Below, piece after piece: positions 43,128-52,191 of a DNA stretch of 64,000 bases. Made by a program: the position numbers and the translations under genes. The stretch is from an uncultured Oscillospiraceae bacterium (GTDB lineage: Bacteria; Bacillota; Clostridia; Oscillospirales; Ruminococcaceae). Numbering within the stretch: the stretch's first letter is position 1; each line of letters starts with the position of its first letter. The notes beneath the pieces were generated by a model. The model had not been told where the DNA came from, ran no database searches, and saw only the letters and a list, made by a program, of their open reading frames with translations. Location of the stretch: NCBI GenBank assembly GCA_934539585.1, contig CAKTCT010000011.1, positions 11,365-75,364 of the forward strand, read 5' to 3'.

Positions 43128-43207
43128 ATTGTCACAAATCCGACGGATTCGCCAGGCTCCTTGTCTGAATTGTCAATAATCCGACGAATTATTGTTGAAA
43201 ATCCGAC
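43128..43207. repeat. Three 17-bp direct repeats in the divergent promoter region
   Basis: ATTGTCACAAATCCGAC (43128-43144), ATTGTCAATAATCCGAC (43169-43185) and ATTGTTGAAAATCCGAC (43191-43207). The first two continue into a partly palindromic ATTCG/GGATT half. They lie between the solute-binding protein (minus) and the histidine kinase (plus, with a TATAAT at 43237-43242), so they probably bind the AraC-type response regulator at 44926. Confidence 0.8.
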
Positions 43208-43270
43208 TTTCTCTCCACTTTTTTCGGAAAATGCGCTATAATAAAAAGGAAAGAAATCGGGGAGGGCGGC

Positions 43271-44908
43271 ATGGTGGATACGCAAACCAGACGGAAAGAT
43301 TTTTCCTTTCGGAAGATGGCGCTGTTGATTCTGGGGTTCATCGCGCTGCCGCTGATCATCGCCGTGATCCTGTTTGATTGGTACACCGTCACCAGGCAGC
43401 AGGCGGCGGTCCAGGAGGCGTACCGCAACACCCTGTCGGCCTACGCGGCCCTTTTCGAGGACACCCTGGACACGGCGGAGCAGTATGTGGTGGACGCTTC
43501 GGTCAACGATCTGGATTTCCAGTCCATCGTCTACGCCCGGAGCAAGACCCAGGCGTACCTGTCCGCCAAGAGCCTGGCCGACCGCAGCAAGCTGCTGCTT
43601 CTGGACCACGAAATGCTGGGCGGCTTCTTTATCTATTCCAAGCGCTTTGACTATCATCACTCCTCCTGCGCCAACGCCTTTGCCTACCGCGACGCCGCGG
43701 TGGTCCGGGAGGTTCTCAGCGCCATGGAGCCCGCGCCCTACCGCGCCACCGGCTGGATTCCGCTGGCCCTGTCGGACCGGACGGTGCTCCTTTGCGCCGT
43801 GAACAACCGGGACGCCGTCTTTGCCGTGGTCGTGGACCCCTCCCGGCAGACCTATTCGGAGCTGGTGGAGGGCGGGCAGATTTACTACAACCTCCCCGAC
43901 GGGACGCCGATGGCCGCGGCCCCCGCCGTCTCCGGGCCGGAGACGCAGGAAATCCGGATGGCCCTATCCCAGGACCGGGGGGAGATCGTCTACGCCGTGC
44001 CCCGGCAGAGCTTTTTCGCCCAGCTCAGCCGGACCCAGTGGATTCTGCTGACGGTGACGCTGCTGCTGTTGGCGTCTATTCCGGCCTGCTGGCTGCTGCT
44101 GCGGAACCTTCTGCTCCAGCCCATCGGCAGCCTGGCCGCCACCACCCAGGCCATCCAGGACGGCAGCACGGACACCCGAGTCCCGGCAAACTCCGTGATC
44201 CACGAGATGAACACCATCGCCGAAACAGTGAACATCATGCTGGACACCATCCAGAAGCAGAAGATCGAAGCCTACGAACAGCAGCTGGAGATTCAGGACG
44301 CCCAGGTCCAGTACCTCCGGCTCCAGCTCCGGCCCCACTTCTTCCTGAACTGCCTCAATGTGATTTACTCCCTGGCCGGGGAGAAGAAGTACGGGGCCCT
44401 TCAGGAGCTGACCCTGGACCTGTCGGTGTACCTCCGGAGCACCTTCAAGGACAGCGCCCGGCTGGTGCTCCTCAGCGAGGAGATCGCCTCGGTGGAAAGC
44501 TACGTCCGCCTGCGGAGCATCGGCATGGAGCCGCCGCCGGAGCTGGACGTTTTTGTCAGCGCGGAGGCCGCCAAGGCCATGGTCCCGCCCATCAGCGTCC
44601 TGACCTTTGTGGAAAACGCCGTGAAGCACGCCGGGGCCGCTCCGCTGCGGATAGCGGTGCAGTGCCAGGTTCTCCGCAGCCCGGAAGGGGCGTACCTGAA
44701 CATCACGGTGACGGACAACGGCGGCGGCTTCTCCCCGGAGGCGCTGGAGGAGTTCCAGACCCTGGGGAACCGGCTGTACACCGCCCGCCACGTGGGAATT
44801 TCCAACCTGCACCACCGGCTCCGGACCCTGTATCAGGGGAGGGCGACCCTGTCCTTCCGGAACCTTTCCGGCGGGGCCTGCGTGGATCTGTTTCTTCCCA
44901 TTGACTGA
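43271..44908 (+). CDS. Sensor histidine kinase, YesM-like
   Basis: 545 residues. A transmembrane helix (about 15-37), an extracellular sensor domain (about 40-250), a second helix (about 258-282), HAMP, then a His_kinase domain with the phospho-acceptor His in QLRPHFFLNCLNVIYSL and an ATPase with VENAVKHA and TVTDNGGGFSPEAL. It probably senses the sugar or its bound lipoprotein. Its partner response regulator follows, and the divergent importer is the likely target. Confidence 0.93.
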   Translation: MVDTQTRRKDFSFRKMALLILGFIALPLIIAVILFDWYTVTRQQAAVQEAYRNTLSAYAALFEDTLDTAEQYVVDASVNDLDFQSIVYARSKTQAYLSAKSLADRSKLLLLDHEMLGGFFIYSKRFDYHHSSCANAFAYRDAAVVREVLSAMEPAPYRATGWIPLALSDRTVLLCAVNNRDAVFAVVVDPSRQTYSELVEGGQIYYNLPDGTPMAAAPAVSGPETQEIRMALSQDRGEIVYAVPRQSFFAQLSRTQWILLTVTLLLLASIPACWLLLRNLLLQPIGSLAATTQAIQDGSTDTRVPANSVIHEMNTIAETVNIMLDTIQKQKIEAYEQQLEIQDAQVQYLRLQLRPHFFLNCLNVIYSLAGEKKYGALQELTLDLSVYLRSTFKDSARLVLLSEEIASVESYVRLRSIGMEPPPELDVFVSAEAAKAMVPPISVLTFVENAVKHAGAAPLRIAVQCQVLRSPEGAYLNITVTDNGGGFSPEALEEFQTLGNRLYTARHVGISNLHHRLRTLYQGRATLSFRNLSGGACVDLFLPID

Positions 44909-44925
44909 AAAAGGAGGCGGCACAC

Positions 44926-46500
44926 TTGACGGTTTTGCTGGTGGACGACCAGATTCACATCCTCAGCGGGCTCATCTCCGGCCTGGATTGGAACGCCCTG
45001 GGCGTGACCTCCATCCTCACGGCGGAAAGCGCCCGGAAGGCCCGGGAGATTCTGGAGCGGGAACCGGTGGACATCCTGCTCTGCGACATCGAAATGCCCC
45101 GGGAAAACGGCCTGTCTCTGCTGCGGTGGGCCCGGGCCCAGGGGATGGAATTCGTCTGCGTCTTTCTGACCTCCCACGCGGATTTCCTGTACGCCCAGGA
45201 GGCCATGCAGCTGAACTGCTTTGACTACATCCTCCAGCCCGCCCGTTACAGCGACATCCAGGCCACAGTGGCCAAGGCCATCCGCCGGGTCCAGAACCGC
45301 AATACCGAGCGAAAGCTGGCCCAGTACGGCAACTTTGCCCAGAAAAATTCCGCCAGCCTTTTCCAGAGCCTGTTCAGCGGCTGGATCTCCGGCAAGGGGC
45401 TGTCTGTGCCCGATCTTTGCGGGGCCCTGTCCGCCCTGGGCACGGAGCTGACGCCGGAGACGGACTGCTTCATCATCTGGGGCCAGCTCCTCCGCTGGCA
45501 CGGGGAGCCTTGGTCCTCCCAGGACTGGGAATACGCCCTGAACAACATGCTCACCGAGGTCTACGAGGCAAAGGGCTTCGGGATTCTCCCCTTCGCCATC
45601 GACAGCCTTTCCCTGGGGTGGTTTGTCTTTGCGAAGGAGGGGAGGTTCCCCGACCCGGAAGCCGTGCTGGCTCCTTTGAACCAGGGCTATCTGGCCGCTG
45701 CGGAATATTTCCCCAGCGATTTTGCCTTTTATGTGACCCAGGCGGTCCCGCTGAAGGAGCTGAACGCCCAGGCCGGGCGGCTGTGCAGCGCCAAGCAGGA
45801 CAATATCCGGCTGAAAAGCGGGATTTTCTGCCCCCTGACCCAGCCCAATCAGGTCCGGATCATCCGTTTTCTGGACAGCTCCCAGCTCCGGCGTTGGGAA
45901 AACCTTCTGAAAGACGGCTGCGGCCAGACCGTGTGCAAGGAGGCCGTCCGCTATCTGGACGCCATGGCGGAGGAAAAGAACATGCGCTTTGACGACCTCC
46001 GGAGCTTTTGGATTCAGTTCCAGAAGACCGTCCTGGACGCGGCCCAGGCCGTGGGGCTGGACCTTCCGGCGCTGTTCCCCGATCTGGACCGGGGCCACAG
46101 TGCGGCTTCCCTGGACGAGCTGCACACGGCCATCCAAAGGGTCACGGAGCGCTTCGGCCAGAAAGACGGCCCGGACGAGACCCCCGAGGGCCTGGTGAAG
46201 CAGGCGGAAAGCTATATCGACAGCAACGTGGACCGGGTGATGAACGTCAGCGAGGTGGCCGCCGCCTTTTACGTCAATCCGGACCACCTTTCCCGGGTGT
46301 TCCGGGCCCAGCGGGGGATTCCGCTAAAGGAGTACATCATCCGGCGAAAGATGCAGTCCGCCCAGACGCTGCTGACCACTACCAATCTGCCCATCGGCGT
46401 CGTCGCCTCCAAGCTGGGGTACGACAACTTCTCCTACTTTTCCCAGCTCTACCGCAAGGTCATGGGGATTTCCCCCACAGAGGAGCGGAAGGAAAAATGA
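44926..46500 (+). CDS. AraC-family response regulator, YesN-like
   Basis: 524 residues. An N-terminal receiver domain (VLLVDDQIHILSGL; phospho-acceptor Asp in ILLCDIEMPRENG) and a C-terminal AraC DNA-binding domain (VMNVSEVAAAFYVNPDHLSRVFRAQRGIPLKEYIIRRKM ... LGYDNFSYFSQLYRKVMG) flank a long middle region. TTG start with AAGGAGG upstream. It is phosphorylated by the preceding kinase. Confidence 0.93.
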   Translation: MTVLLVDDQIHILSGLISGLDWNALGVTSILTAESARKAREILEREPVDILLCDIEMPRENGLSLLRWARAQGMEFVCVFLTSHADFLYAQEAMQLNCFDYILQPARYSDIQATVAKAIRRVQNRNTERKLAQYGNFAQKNSASLFQSLFSGWISGKGLSVPDLCGALSALGTELTPETDCFIIWGQLLRWHGEPWSSQDWEYALNNMLTEVYEAKGFGILPFAIDSLSLGWFVFAKEGRFPDPEAVLAPLNQGYLAAAEYFPSDFAFYVTQAVPLKELNAQAGRLCSAKQDNIRLKSGIFCPLTQPNQVRIIRFLDSSQLRRWENLLKDGCGQTVCKEAVRYLDAMAEEKNMRFDDLRSFWIQFQKTVLDAAQAVGLDLPALFPDLDRGHSAASLDELHTAIQRVTERFGQKDGPDETPEGLVKQAESYIDSNVDRVMNVSEVAAAFYVNPDHLSRVFRAQRGIPLKEYIIRRKMQSAQTLLTTTNLPIGVVASKLGYDNFSYFSQLYRKVMGISPTEERKEK

Positions 46501-46502
46501 AA

Positions 46503-46545
46503 CTCCCCGTCGGATGGAAGGCATCGCATCCGGCGGGGAGTCTGG
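46503..46545 (+). terminator. Rho-independent terminator after the response regulator
   Basis: CTCCCCGTCGGATG pairs with CATCCGGCGGGGAG (one mismatch), followed by a T-rich run. It lies between convergent genes. Confidence 0.87.
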
Positions 46546-46548
46546 TTT

Positions 46549-47907
46549 TCAGTTTTTTGCAGGTCTTCGCTTCAGGAAATAGACGGCAAGCCCGATACAG
46601 GCGCCCAGGGCGGCGGGGCAGACCCATCCCAGGCCCATGGAGGACATGGGCAGCGCCTTTCCGATGAGCTTCAAGGGCGCATCCAGCCGCAGCAATCCCC
46701 GGACATTCTTTGGAAGCGCCAGCAGCAGGTCGTAGACCGCGCTGACGAAGGTCAGGCCGATGGTCCAGCCGTAGACGGCCCGGTCGTGCCGGAACAGCCC
46801 GCCGAACAGCGCCAGCAGAATCAGCACAATGGCCAGGGGATACAGGAACATCAGCACCGGGATGGAGTACTCGATAATGGCGCTGAGCCCCAGGTTGGCA
46901 AAAAGGAACGATCCCGCGCTGAAAATCACCGCCCAGGCCCGGTAGCCGGGTCCCCTGGGGAAGATGGCGGAGAAGGTCTCGGCGCAGCTGGTGACCAATC
47001 CCACCGCCGTTTTCAGGCAGGCCAGCGTCACCGTGGCGGCCAGGACGAAAAGTCCGGTGGTCCCCAGGTAGTGTTGGGCGATCTGGGCCAGGGCCACGCC
47101 GCCGTTTTCCGCAGGAGGGAACAGCCCCCGGCTCTGGACGCCCACAATGGTGACGGCCAGGTAGATGATCCCCATGAACAGGCAGCTGAACACCCCGGCC
47201 CGGACGGTGTTGGCCGCGACTGCTCCGGGTTCCTCCACGCCAAGCCCCCGGATGACCTGGACCACCACGATGCCGAAAGCCAGTCCCGCCAGGGCGTCCA
47301 TGGTGTTGTAGCCCGCCAGGAATCCGGTGAAGAAGGGGCTGACCGCGTAATCCCCCAAAGGCTCCACCTGGGAGACCCTGGCTCCGGGGGAGAGCAGGGC
47401 CACTACGACCAGAATCCCCAGAAACAGCAGAAAGACCGGATTGAGGATTTTCCCGATCCAGATGAGGATTTTTCCCGGCCGCAGCGAGAAAAACAGCACC
47501 GCCCCAAAAAACGCCAGGGAAAACAGCAGCAGGAACAGGGGCGTCCACCCGCTTTCCGGCAGAAGCTGCTCCAGGCCGATGGTAAAGGAGGTGGTGGCGC
47601 ACCGGGGAATGGCGAAAAACGGCCCGATGGTCAGGTAGAGCAGGCAGGTGAAAAACATGGCGTAAGGCCGTCCCGCCTTGCTGGATAGGTCAAACAGCCC
47701 GCTGCTCCGGCTGATTCCCAGGGCCGCCACCCCAAGAAGGGGCAGCCCCACGCCGGTGACAAGCAGCCCCGCCGCCGCAGCCCAGAGCTGGCTCCCGGCC
47801 TGCTGGCCCACGGCCACGGGGAAGATCAGGTTTCCCGCCCCGAAGAACATGCCGAACAGCATACTGGCCACGGAAAGGGACTCCCGGGGGCTTAATTTCT
47901 TCTTCAT
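46549..47907 (-). CDS. brnQ: Branched-chain amino acid transport carrier BrnQ
   Basis: 452 residues with about twelve transmembrane helices. The N-terminal SVASMLFGMFFGAGNLIFPVAVGQQAG is the LIV carrier signature. It imports Leu, Ile and Val with Na+ or H+. The ATG at 47907 has AGAGGAG upstream; the frame is open to 47931. It has a strong promoter of its own. I see no T-box or other riboswitch in the short leader. Confidence 0.94.
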   Translation of the reverse strand: MKKKLSPRESLSVASMLFGMFFGAGNLIFPVAVGQQAGSQLWAAAAGLLVTGVGLPLLGVAALGISRSSGLFDLSSKAGRPYAMFFTCLLYLTIGPFFAIPRCATTSFTIGLEQLLPESGWTPLFLLLFSLAFFGAVLFFSLRPGKILIWIGKILNPVFLLFLGILVVVALLSPGARVSQVEPLGDYAVSPFFTGFLAGYNTMDALAGLAFGIVVVQVIRGLGVEEPGAVAANTVRAGVFSCLFMGIIYLAVTIVGVQSRGLFPPAENGGVALAQIAQHYLGTTGLFVLAATVTLACLKTAVGLVTSCAETFSAIFPRGPGYRAWAVIFSAGSFLFANLGLSAIIEYSIPVLMFLYPLAIVLILLALFGGLFRHDRAVYGWTIGLTFVSAVYDLLLALPKNVRGLLRLDAPLKLIGKALPMSSMGLGWVCPAALGACIGLAVYFLKRRPAKN

Positions 47908-47953
47908 CGAATTCTCCTCTGCAATTAACATTTGTCGAAAGTGTTACTTTATC

Positions 47954-47982
47954 AGTATAGCACTTCACAGCAGTTTCGTCAA
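47954..47982 (-). promoter_or_regulatory. Promoter of brnQ
   Basis: On the minus strand TTGACG (47977-47982), 17 bp, TATACT (47954-47959). Confidence 0.87.
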
Positions 47983-48000
47983 TTTCTTTTGGAGAAGAAA

Positions 48001-48867
48001 TCAAAAATTTCCCCCGCTTTCCGCCGCCAGCATCTTCCGGAACTTCCCCGGCGTGCAGCCCCGGAGCTCCTCGAACCGCCGGATGAAATAGCTGGTGCTG
48101 CTGAAGCTCAGCCGCATGGCGATTTCAGTCACCGGCAGCTCCGGATGCTCCATCATCAGCTCCTCGGCGTAGTTCACCCGCATCCGGCAGATCAGCTCCC
48201 CCAGGGGAAAGCCGAAATCCCCCTTGATGAGCCGGGCCAGGTGGCTGTAACTGATGTGAAGGGCCTCCGCCACGGCGTAGGGGGAGATGTCCTCGGTAAT
48301 GTGCTCCTCGATGTACCGTTCCACCGCCAGGGAGTATTCCGTTTTCTCCTCCGGCGCGCCGTCGTGCATGTAGTAGGCATAGAGCTCCGCGTGAAGGAGC
48401 AGGATGGCGCTGCGGGCGATGAGGGACTGGTGGAAGGCGCTTTTGGATGCCGCAGCCGCCGCGTCCAGGAACCGCTTCCGGAGGCCGCCCGGGTCCGGGA
48501 TCCGCCACTGCTCCGCCGGCCGGGCCCACCGGAAAGGGAGGAGAAACTTCAGATTGGCAATGGAGATTTCCGGGGAGTAGATCAGCTCCTCGGTGTAGCC
48601 CAGGACCAAAACGTCGTAGGCTCCGGCCTCCCCGGCGGTGGCGTGGAGCATGTGGGGCGGGATCACCGCCAGGTCTCCTGCCGCCAGCCCCACCGGGACC
48701 CCGTCCAGGATAACGGTGAAGATCCCTTTCTGCACCAGAATCAGCTCAAAGCAGTCGTGCCAGTGGGCGCCGCACCGGTACGCCGCCTCCCCCTGAAGAT
48801 GGGAAACGCTGAAATCCTCCTGGGCCTTTTCCCCGAAGGTCATGGGGACGCTGCTGCGGATGGCCAT
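48001..48867 (-). CDS. AraC-family transcriptional regulator with cupin sensor domain
   Basis: 288 residues. The N-terminal cupin (CGAHWHDCFELILVQKGIFTVILDGVP ... LAVIPPHMLHAT) would bind a small ligand, and the C-terminal double helix-turn-helix (ISPYAVAEALHISYSHLARLIKGDFG ... SFSSTSYFIRRFEELRGCTPGKFR) is AraC-type. It is divergent from the FAD oxidoreductase/GH20-like genes, its probable targets. Confidence 0.92.
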   Translation of the reverse strand: MAIRSSVPMTFGEKAQEDFSVSHLQGEAAYRCGAHWHDCFELILVQKGIFTVILDGVPVGLAAGDLAVIPPHMLHATAGEAGAYDVLVLGYTEELIYSPEISIANLKFLLPFRWARPAEQWRIPDPGGLRKRFLDAAAAASKSAFHQSLIARSAILLLHAELYAYYMHDGAPEEKTEYSLAVERYIEEHITEDISPYAVAEALHISYSHLARLIKGDFGFPLGELICRMRVNYAEELMMEHPELPVTEIAMRLSFSSTSYFIRRFEELRGCTPGKFRKMLAAESGGNF

Positions 48868-48888
48868 AGGCTCCCGTCCTTTCGCAAA

Positions 48889-48918
48889 TGATAGATTTTT
48901 CGGATGATGTGATAGATT
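48889..48918. promoter_or_regulatory. AraC operator-like direct repeat pair
   Basis: TGATAGATT occurs at 48889-48897 and 48910-48918, exactly 21 bp apart (two helical turns). The pair is upstream of a TATAAT (48948-48953) for the FAD oxidoreductase gene, which lacks a good -35, as expected for an activator-dependent promoter. The rest of the spacer to 49039 shows no gene. Confidence 0.65.
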
Positions 48919-49039
48919 CTGTGTATCGAAAGCCTGGGATTCCGGGCTATAATGACAACAGGATAGCCTTATTTTACCATACCGGCGGCGGATTGTCTAC
49001 CGCTCCGGCGGCCATTTTCCTCTTAAAAGGAGCGTTATC

Positions 49040-50320
49040 ATGAACGAGACCATGCGCTTTCAACAGGACCTTCCCATCCGCGGCTCCTACGACGTCATTG
49101 TGGCAGGCGGCGGCGTGGCGGGTTGCGCGGCGGCCTTCTCCGCGGCCCAGCGGGGGAGAAAGGTCCTGCTTATCGAGAAATCCAACATTCTGGGCGGCCT
49201 GGCCACCCTGGGACTGGTGAACCTGTTCGTCCCCATGTGCAACGGCCGGGGCAAGCAGATCATCTTCGGCCTGGCGGAAAAGTGGCTCCGGGCCTCGGCT
49301 CTTTACGGCTACGACTCCATCCCGGCGGAGTGGAAGGGCGGCCCGCCCAAGGAACCCACCAAGGTCCGGTATACCGACTTCTTTTCCCCCTACATCTTCG
49401 CCATGCAGCTGACGGAGGCCATTACCGGCGCGGGCATCGACCTGCTCTTTGACTGCGCCGCCGTCTATCCACAGATGGAGGGCGGGGTCTGCAAGGGCGT
49501 GATCACCGATTCCAAGTCCGGCCTGGAGTTCCGGGGCTGTAAGATGCTCATCGACACCACCGGCGACGCCGACCTGCTGCGCCGTTCCGGGATGCCGGTG
49601 GTTCCGGGACAGAATTTTGACTCCTATTTCGGCAAGACCATCACCCTGGAGGGCTGCCGCCGCGCCGTGGAGGCCGGGGACATCCGTCTGGCTTACGGCG
49701 TGGTCTCCGGCGGAGGGGCCAGCCTTTACGGGGACAACCAGACTCCCGGCGTGCCCCTGTGGTCCGGCCTTACGGTGGAGGACGTCTCCGCCTATTTGAT
49801 TCACAACCAGAAAAGGATGCTGGACAGCCTGAAATCCCAGCCCCGGAAGGAGCGGGATGTGGCCACCCTGACCATGATGCCCAACTTCCGCACCACCTGC
49901 CATATCGACGGCGACTACACCCTGACTCTGTCTGACTGCTACCGGCACTTTGACGATTCCGTCTGCGCCATCAACGATTTTGACCACCGGGATTACCTTT
50001 TCGAGGTCCCCCTGCGGACCCTGACCCGCCGGGGCTTCGACAACATGCTGACAGCGGGCCGCAGCGCCGCCGCCCAGGGTTACGCCTGGGATATCCTCCG
50101 GGTCATCCCTCCGGCCATCCTTACGGGGCAGGCTGCGGGAGAAGCGGCGGCTCTGGCTCTGGAGACCGGCTGTCCGGCGGCGGATGTGGCGATCCCGGAG
50201 CTGCAAAAGCGTCTGGAGGCGGCGGACGTTATGGTCCATTTCCCCGACGAGTATATCCCCGAGGACCGCACAGTCCGCATCCGGGACAATTCTGACGGGC
50301 ATGCCGAGGGGCATATGTGA
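49040..50320 (+). CDS. FAD-dependent oxidoreductase (FAD_oxidored family)
   Basis: 426 residues. The dinucleotide-binding motif DVIVAGGGVAGCAAAFSAAQRG starts the domain, and a second FAD contact (IDTTGDADLLRRSGMPV) is present. The C-terminus has DNMLTAGRSAAAQGYAWDILRVIPPAILTGQAAGEAAALAL. Similar proteins occur in polysaccharide-utilisation loci and are often annotated as FAD-dependent dehydrogenases of unknown substrate. AAAAGGAG precedes the ATG. The GH20-like gene follows at 54 bp. Confidence 0.88.
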   Translation: MNETMRFQQDLPIRGSYDVIVAGGGVAGCAAAFSAAQRGRKVLLIEKSNILGGLATLGLVNLFVPMCNGRGKQIIFGLAEKWLRASALYGYDSIPAEWKGGPPKEPTKVRYTDFFSPYIFAMQLTEAITGAGIDLLFDCAAVYPQMEGGVCKGVITDSKSGLEFRGCKMLIDTTGDADLLRRSGMPVVPGQNFDSYFGKTITLEGCRRAVEAGDIRLAYGVVSGGGASLYGDNQTPGVPLWSGLTVEDVSAYLIHNQKRMLDSLKSQPRKERDVATLTMMPNFRTTCHIDGDYTLTLSDCYRHFDDSVCAINDFDHRDYLFEVPLRTLTRRGFDNMLTAGRSAAAQGYAWDILRVIPPAILTGQAAGEAAALALETGCPAADVAIPELQKRLEAADVMVHFPDEYIPEDRTVRIRDNSDGHAEGHM

Positions 50321-50374
50321 CATCGGCCAAGCGTTTGGCCAGAATCCATCATCTTGAAAATTGGGGGAAGTGCT

Positions 50375-51343
50375 ATGGAAAAGCTTTGGAGCGTTCTGGT
50401 GCATCTGGGCACCAACATGTGGTATGAGGAAGGTAACAGCCGGGGACAGCATGGCGATCCTGCGGATACCGGAAAAATATGGAAATCTCCCGCCTCCCCG
50501 GTGATGCGCTTTGACGAAAAAACCTGGGAGAAGTACCGGGAGGAGCTGGTCCGGGCCGGGGTCAACATGGTCTTATTTGACCTGGGAGAAGGGCTTGTGT
50601 ACCCCTCTCATCCGGAGTTGGCGTCTCAAGGCGCATGGACGCCGGAGCGGATGGCCAGGGAGATTGAGACCCTCAAGTCCCTGGGCGTGGAGGCGGTGCC
50701 AAAGCTGAACTTCTCTGCCACCCACGACGCCTGGATGGGGGAGTACTCCCGGAGGGTCTCCACCCCGGAGTATTATCAGGTCTGCCGGGAGCTCATCGAC
50801 GATGTCTGCGCCATTTTTCATCCCCGGTTTTTCCACATCGGCTTTGACGAGGAGGTCTATGAGAACCAGAAGGAATACGACTACGTGGTGATCCGCCAGT
50901 ACGACCAGTGGTGGGAGGACCTCCGCCGGATCAGCGGCTATGTGGAGGCCAACGGTGCCCGGGCTATGATGTGGTCGGACTTCGCCCGGGAGCACACCGA
51001 GGAGTTCATCCAGAAGTGCCCCAAGTCCATCGTCCAGTGCGTCTGGTACTACTTCACCCTCTTTGAGGGGGAGCTGCCCTACGCCAATCAGATTCGTATT
51101 CGGCCCTACAAGGCTCTGGCCGAGGCTGGGTTTGACATCATGGCCTCCGGGAGTCTGGCATATGAGGACCAGAACCTGGCCTGTCTGGCCCGGTACTGTG
51201 TGGACAATGTTCCCCATGAGCGGCTGCTGGGGTTCCTGCAGACCACCTGGGAATCCGTCACCCCGGAATGGGAGAAGCTCCTTCAGCGCAGCGCCAGTTC
51301 CGTTGAAGAAATCCGCCAGGAGCTGGGCGGGCGATTCCACTGA
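50375..51343 (+). CDS. GH20-like TIM-barrel protein
   Basis: 322 residues with no signal peptide. HPRFFHIGFDEEVYENQKEYDY resembles the catalytic HxGxDE region of family-20 hexosaminidases, and the alternating hydrophobic strands suggest a TIM barrel. It may be a glycoside hydrolase acting on an imported sugar, but the fold call is by eye. The ATG at 50375 follows GGGGGAAG; an upstream in-frame TTG is weaker. A terminator follows. Confidence 0.65.
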   Translation: MEKLWSVLVHLGTNMWYEEGNSRGQHGDPADTGKIWKSPASPVMRFDEKTWEKYREELVRAGVNMVLFDLGEGLVYPSHPELASQGAWTPERMAREIETLKSLGVEAVPKLNFSATHDAWMGEYSRRVSTPEYYQVCRELIDDVCAIFHPRFFHIGFDEEVYENQKEYDYVVIRQYDQWWEDLRRISGYVEANGARAMMWSDFAREHTEEFIQKCPKSIVQCVWYYFTLFEGELPYANQIRIRPYKALAEAGFDIMASGSLAYEDQNLACLARYCVDNVPHERLLGFLQTTWESVTPEWEKLLQRSASSVEEIRQELGGRFH

Positions 51344-51354
51344 TTTTTGCAGGA

Positions 51355-51403
51355 AAAAAAGGTACCGAAGCCGTCCGGAAGGGGGCGGTTTTGGTACCTT
51401 TTG
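51355..51403 (+). terminator. Rho-independent terminator after the GH20-like gene
   Basis: AAAAGGTACC pairs perfectly with GGTACCTTTT, with further pairing inside (CCG/CGG). The T-tract is part of the right arm. Confidence 0.85.
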
Positions 51404-51479
51404 GGTATGTATAGGGTTATGTTTGGGGAAGGGGGCATGGCCGATTTTTCTGCCGGTGGGGGCGCGCGGCAGAATTTGC

Positions 51480-51956
51480 TTATTTTTCGTGGATCTGTTT
51501 GCCGGTGAGGTGTTCGATGGTGATCTCATAGAGCTGGACGGCCTGGAGGGATTTCCGGATTTCCTCCTCGGCTTCGTCGGCGGCGGGGTAGTACTTCATG
51601 GCCAACTCCCGGACCTTGGCTTCGGTGACAGCCGGGTCGTCGATTAGGCGGCAACGGCCGAAGACTACGGTGCTTTGGACATAGGGGGCCCAGTCGCCGT
51701 CCACGAAGCGCTGGTTTCCGTAAACGGTGAAGCAGACCTTGTCGCTTTTTTTCAGGGCGTCGATTTTGTGGCCGGATTTGGCCCCGTGGAAGTAGATTTT
51801 TCCGGCGCCCCGTTCGTAAAAGTAGTTGACGGGGACGGCGAAGGGGTAGCCGTCGTCGCCGTTGACGGCGAAAATGCCGCGTTTTTCCCGGAGGAGCAGT
51901 TCTTTGGCGTCTGCATCGGAAAGCTGGCGTTTGGTTCTTCGCATGGGTCGAAACAT
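51480..51956 (-). CDS. Pyridoxamine 5'-phosphate oxidase-like (FMN split-barrel) protein
   Basis: 158 residues resembling the NimA-type split-barrel flavoproteins: MRRTKRQLSDADAKELLLREKRGIFAVNGDDGYPFAVPVNYFYE and KIYFHGAKSGHKIDALKKSDKVCFTVYG. Such proteins bind FMN or F420-like cofactors; some reduce nitroimidazoles, but most functions are unknown. The ATG at 51956 is well spaced from CAGGAG, while the ATG at 51965 abuts it. Confidence 0.88.
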   Translation of the reverse strand: MFRPMRRTKRQLSDADAKELLLREKRGIFAVNGDDGYPFAVPVNYFYERGAGKIYFHGAKSGHKIDALKKSDKVCFTVYGNQRFVDGDWAPYVQSTVVFGRCRLIDDPAVTEAKVRELAMKYYPAADEAEEEIRKSLQAVQLYEITIEHLTGKQIHEK

Positions 51957-52191
51957 GGTCATCATCTCCTGTATTCCGTATACCGGAAAATTCGCTGCGG
52001 CCTTGTACCTTGCAGCAGGCTGCGCAGCGGCGATCTGAGCGGCCGCAGGATTTTTTCCAAAGCGCTGGAAAGGTAGTGTTCGGTCCGGCCTTTCTCAAAA
52101 TGGCGGCGGGGCAGGGCTCTCCCCGTCATCCGCCGGGGTCGAAATCCATCTTGCGGAGCCCTGGGCGCAGGAAAGGCGGCCGCAGACCGCA

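Noticed and set aside
47908..48000. T-box or other riboswitch before brnQ
   Set aside because: The leader is only about 45 nt and lacks a T-box sequence or terminator fold.
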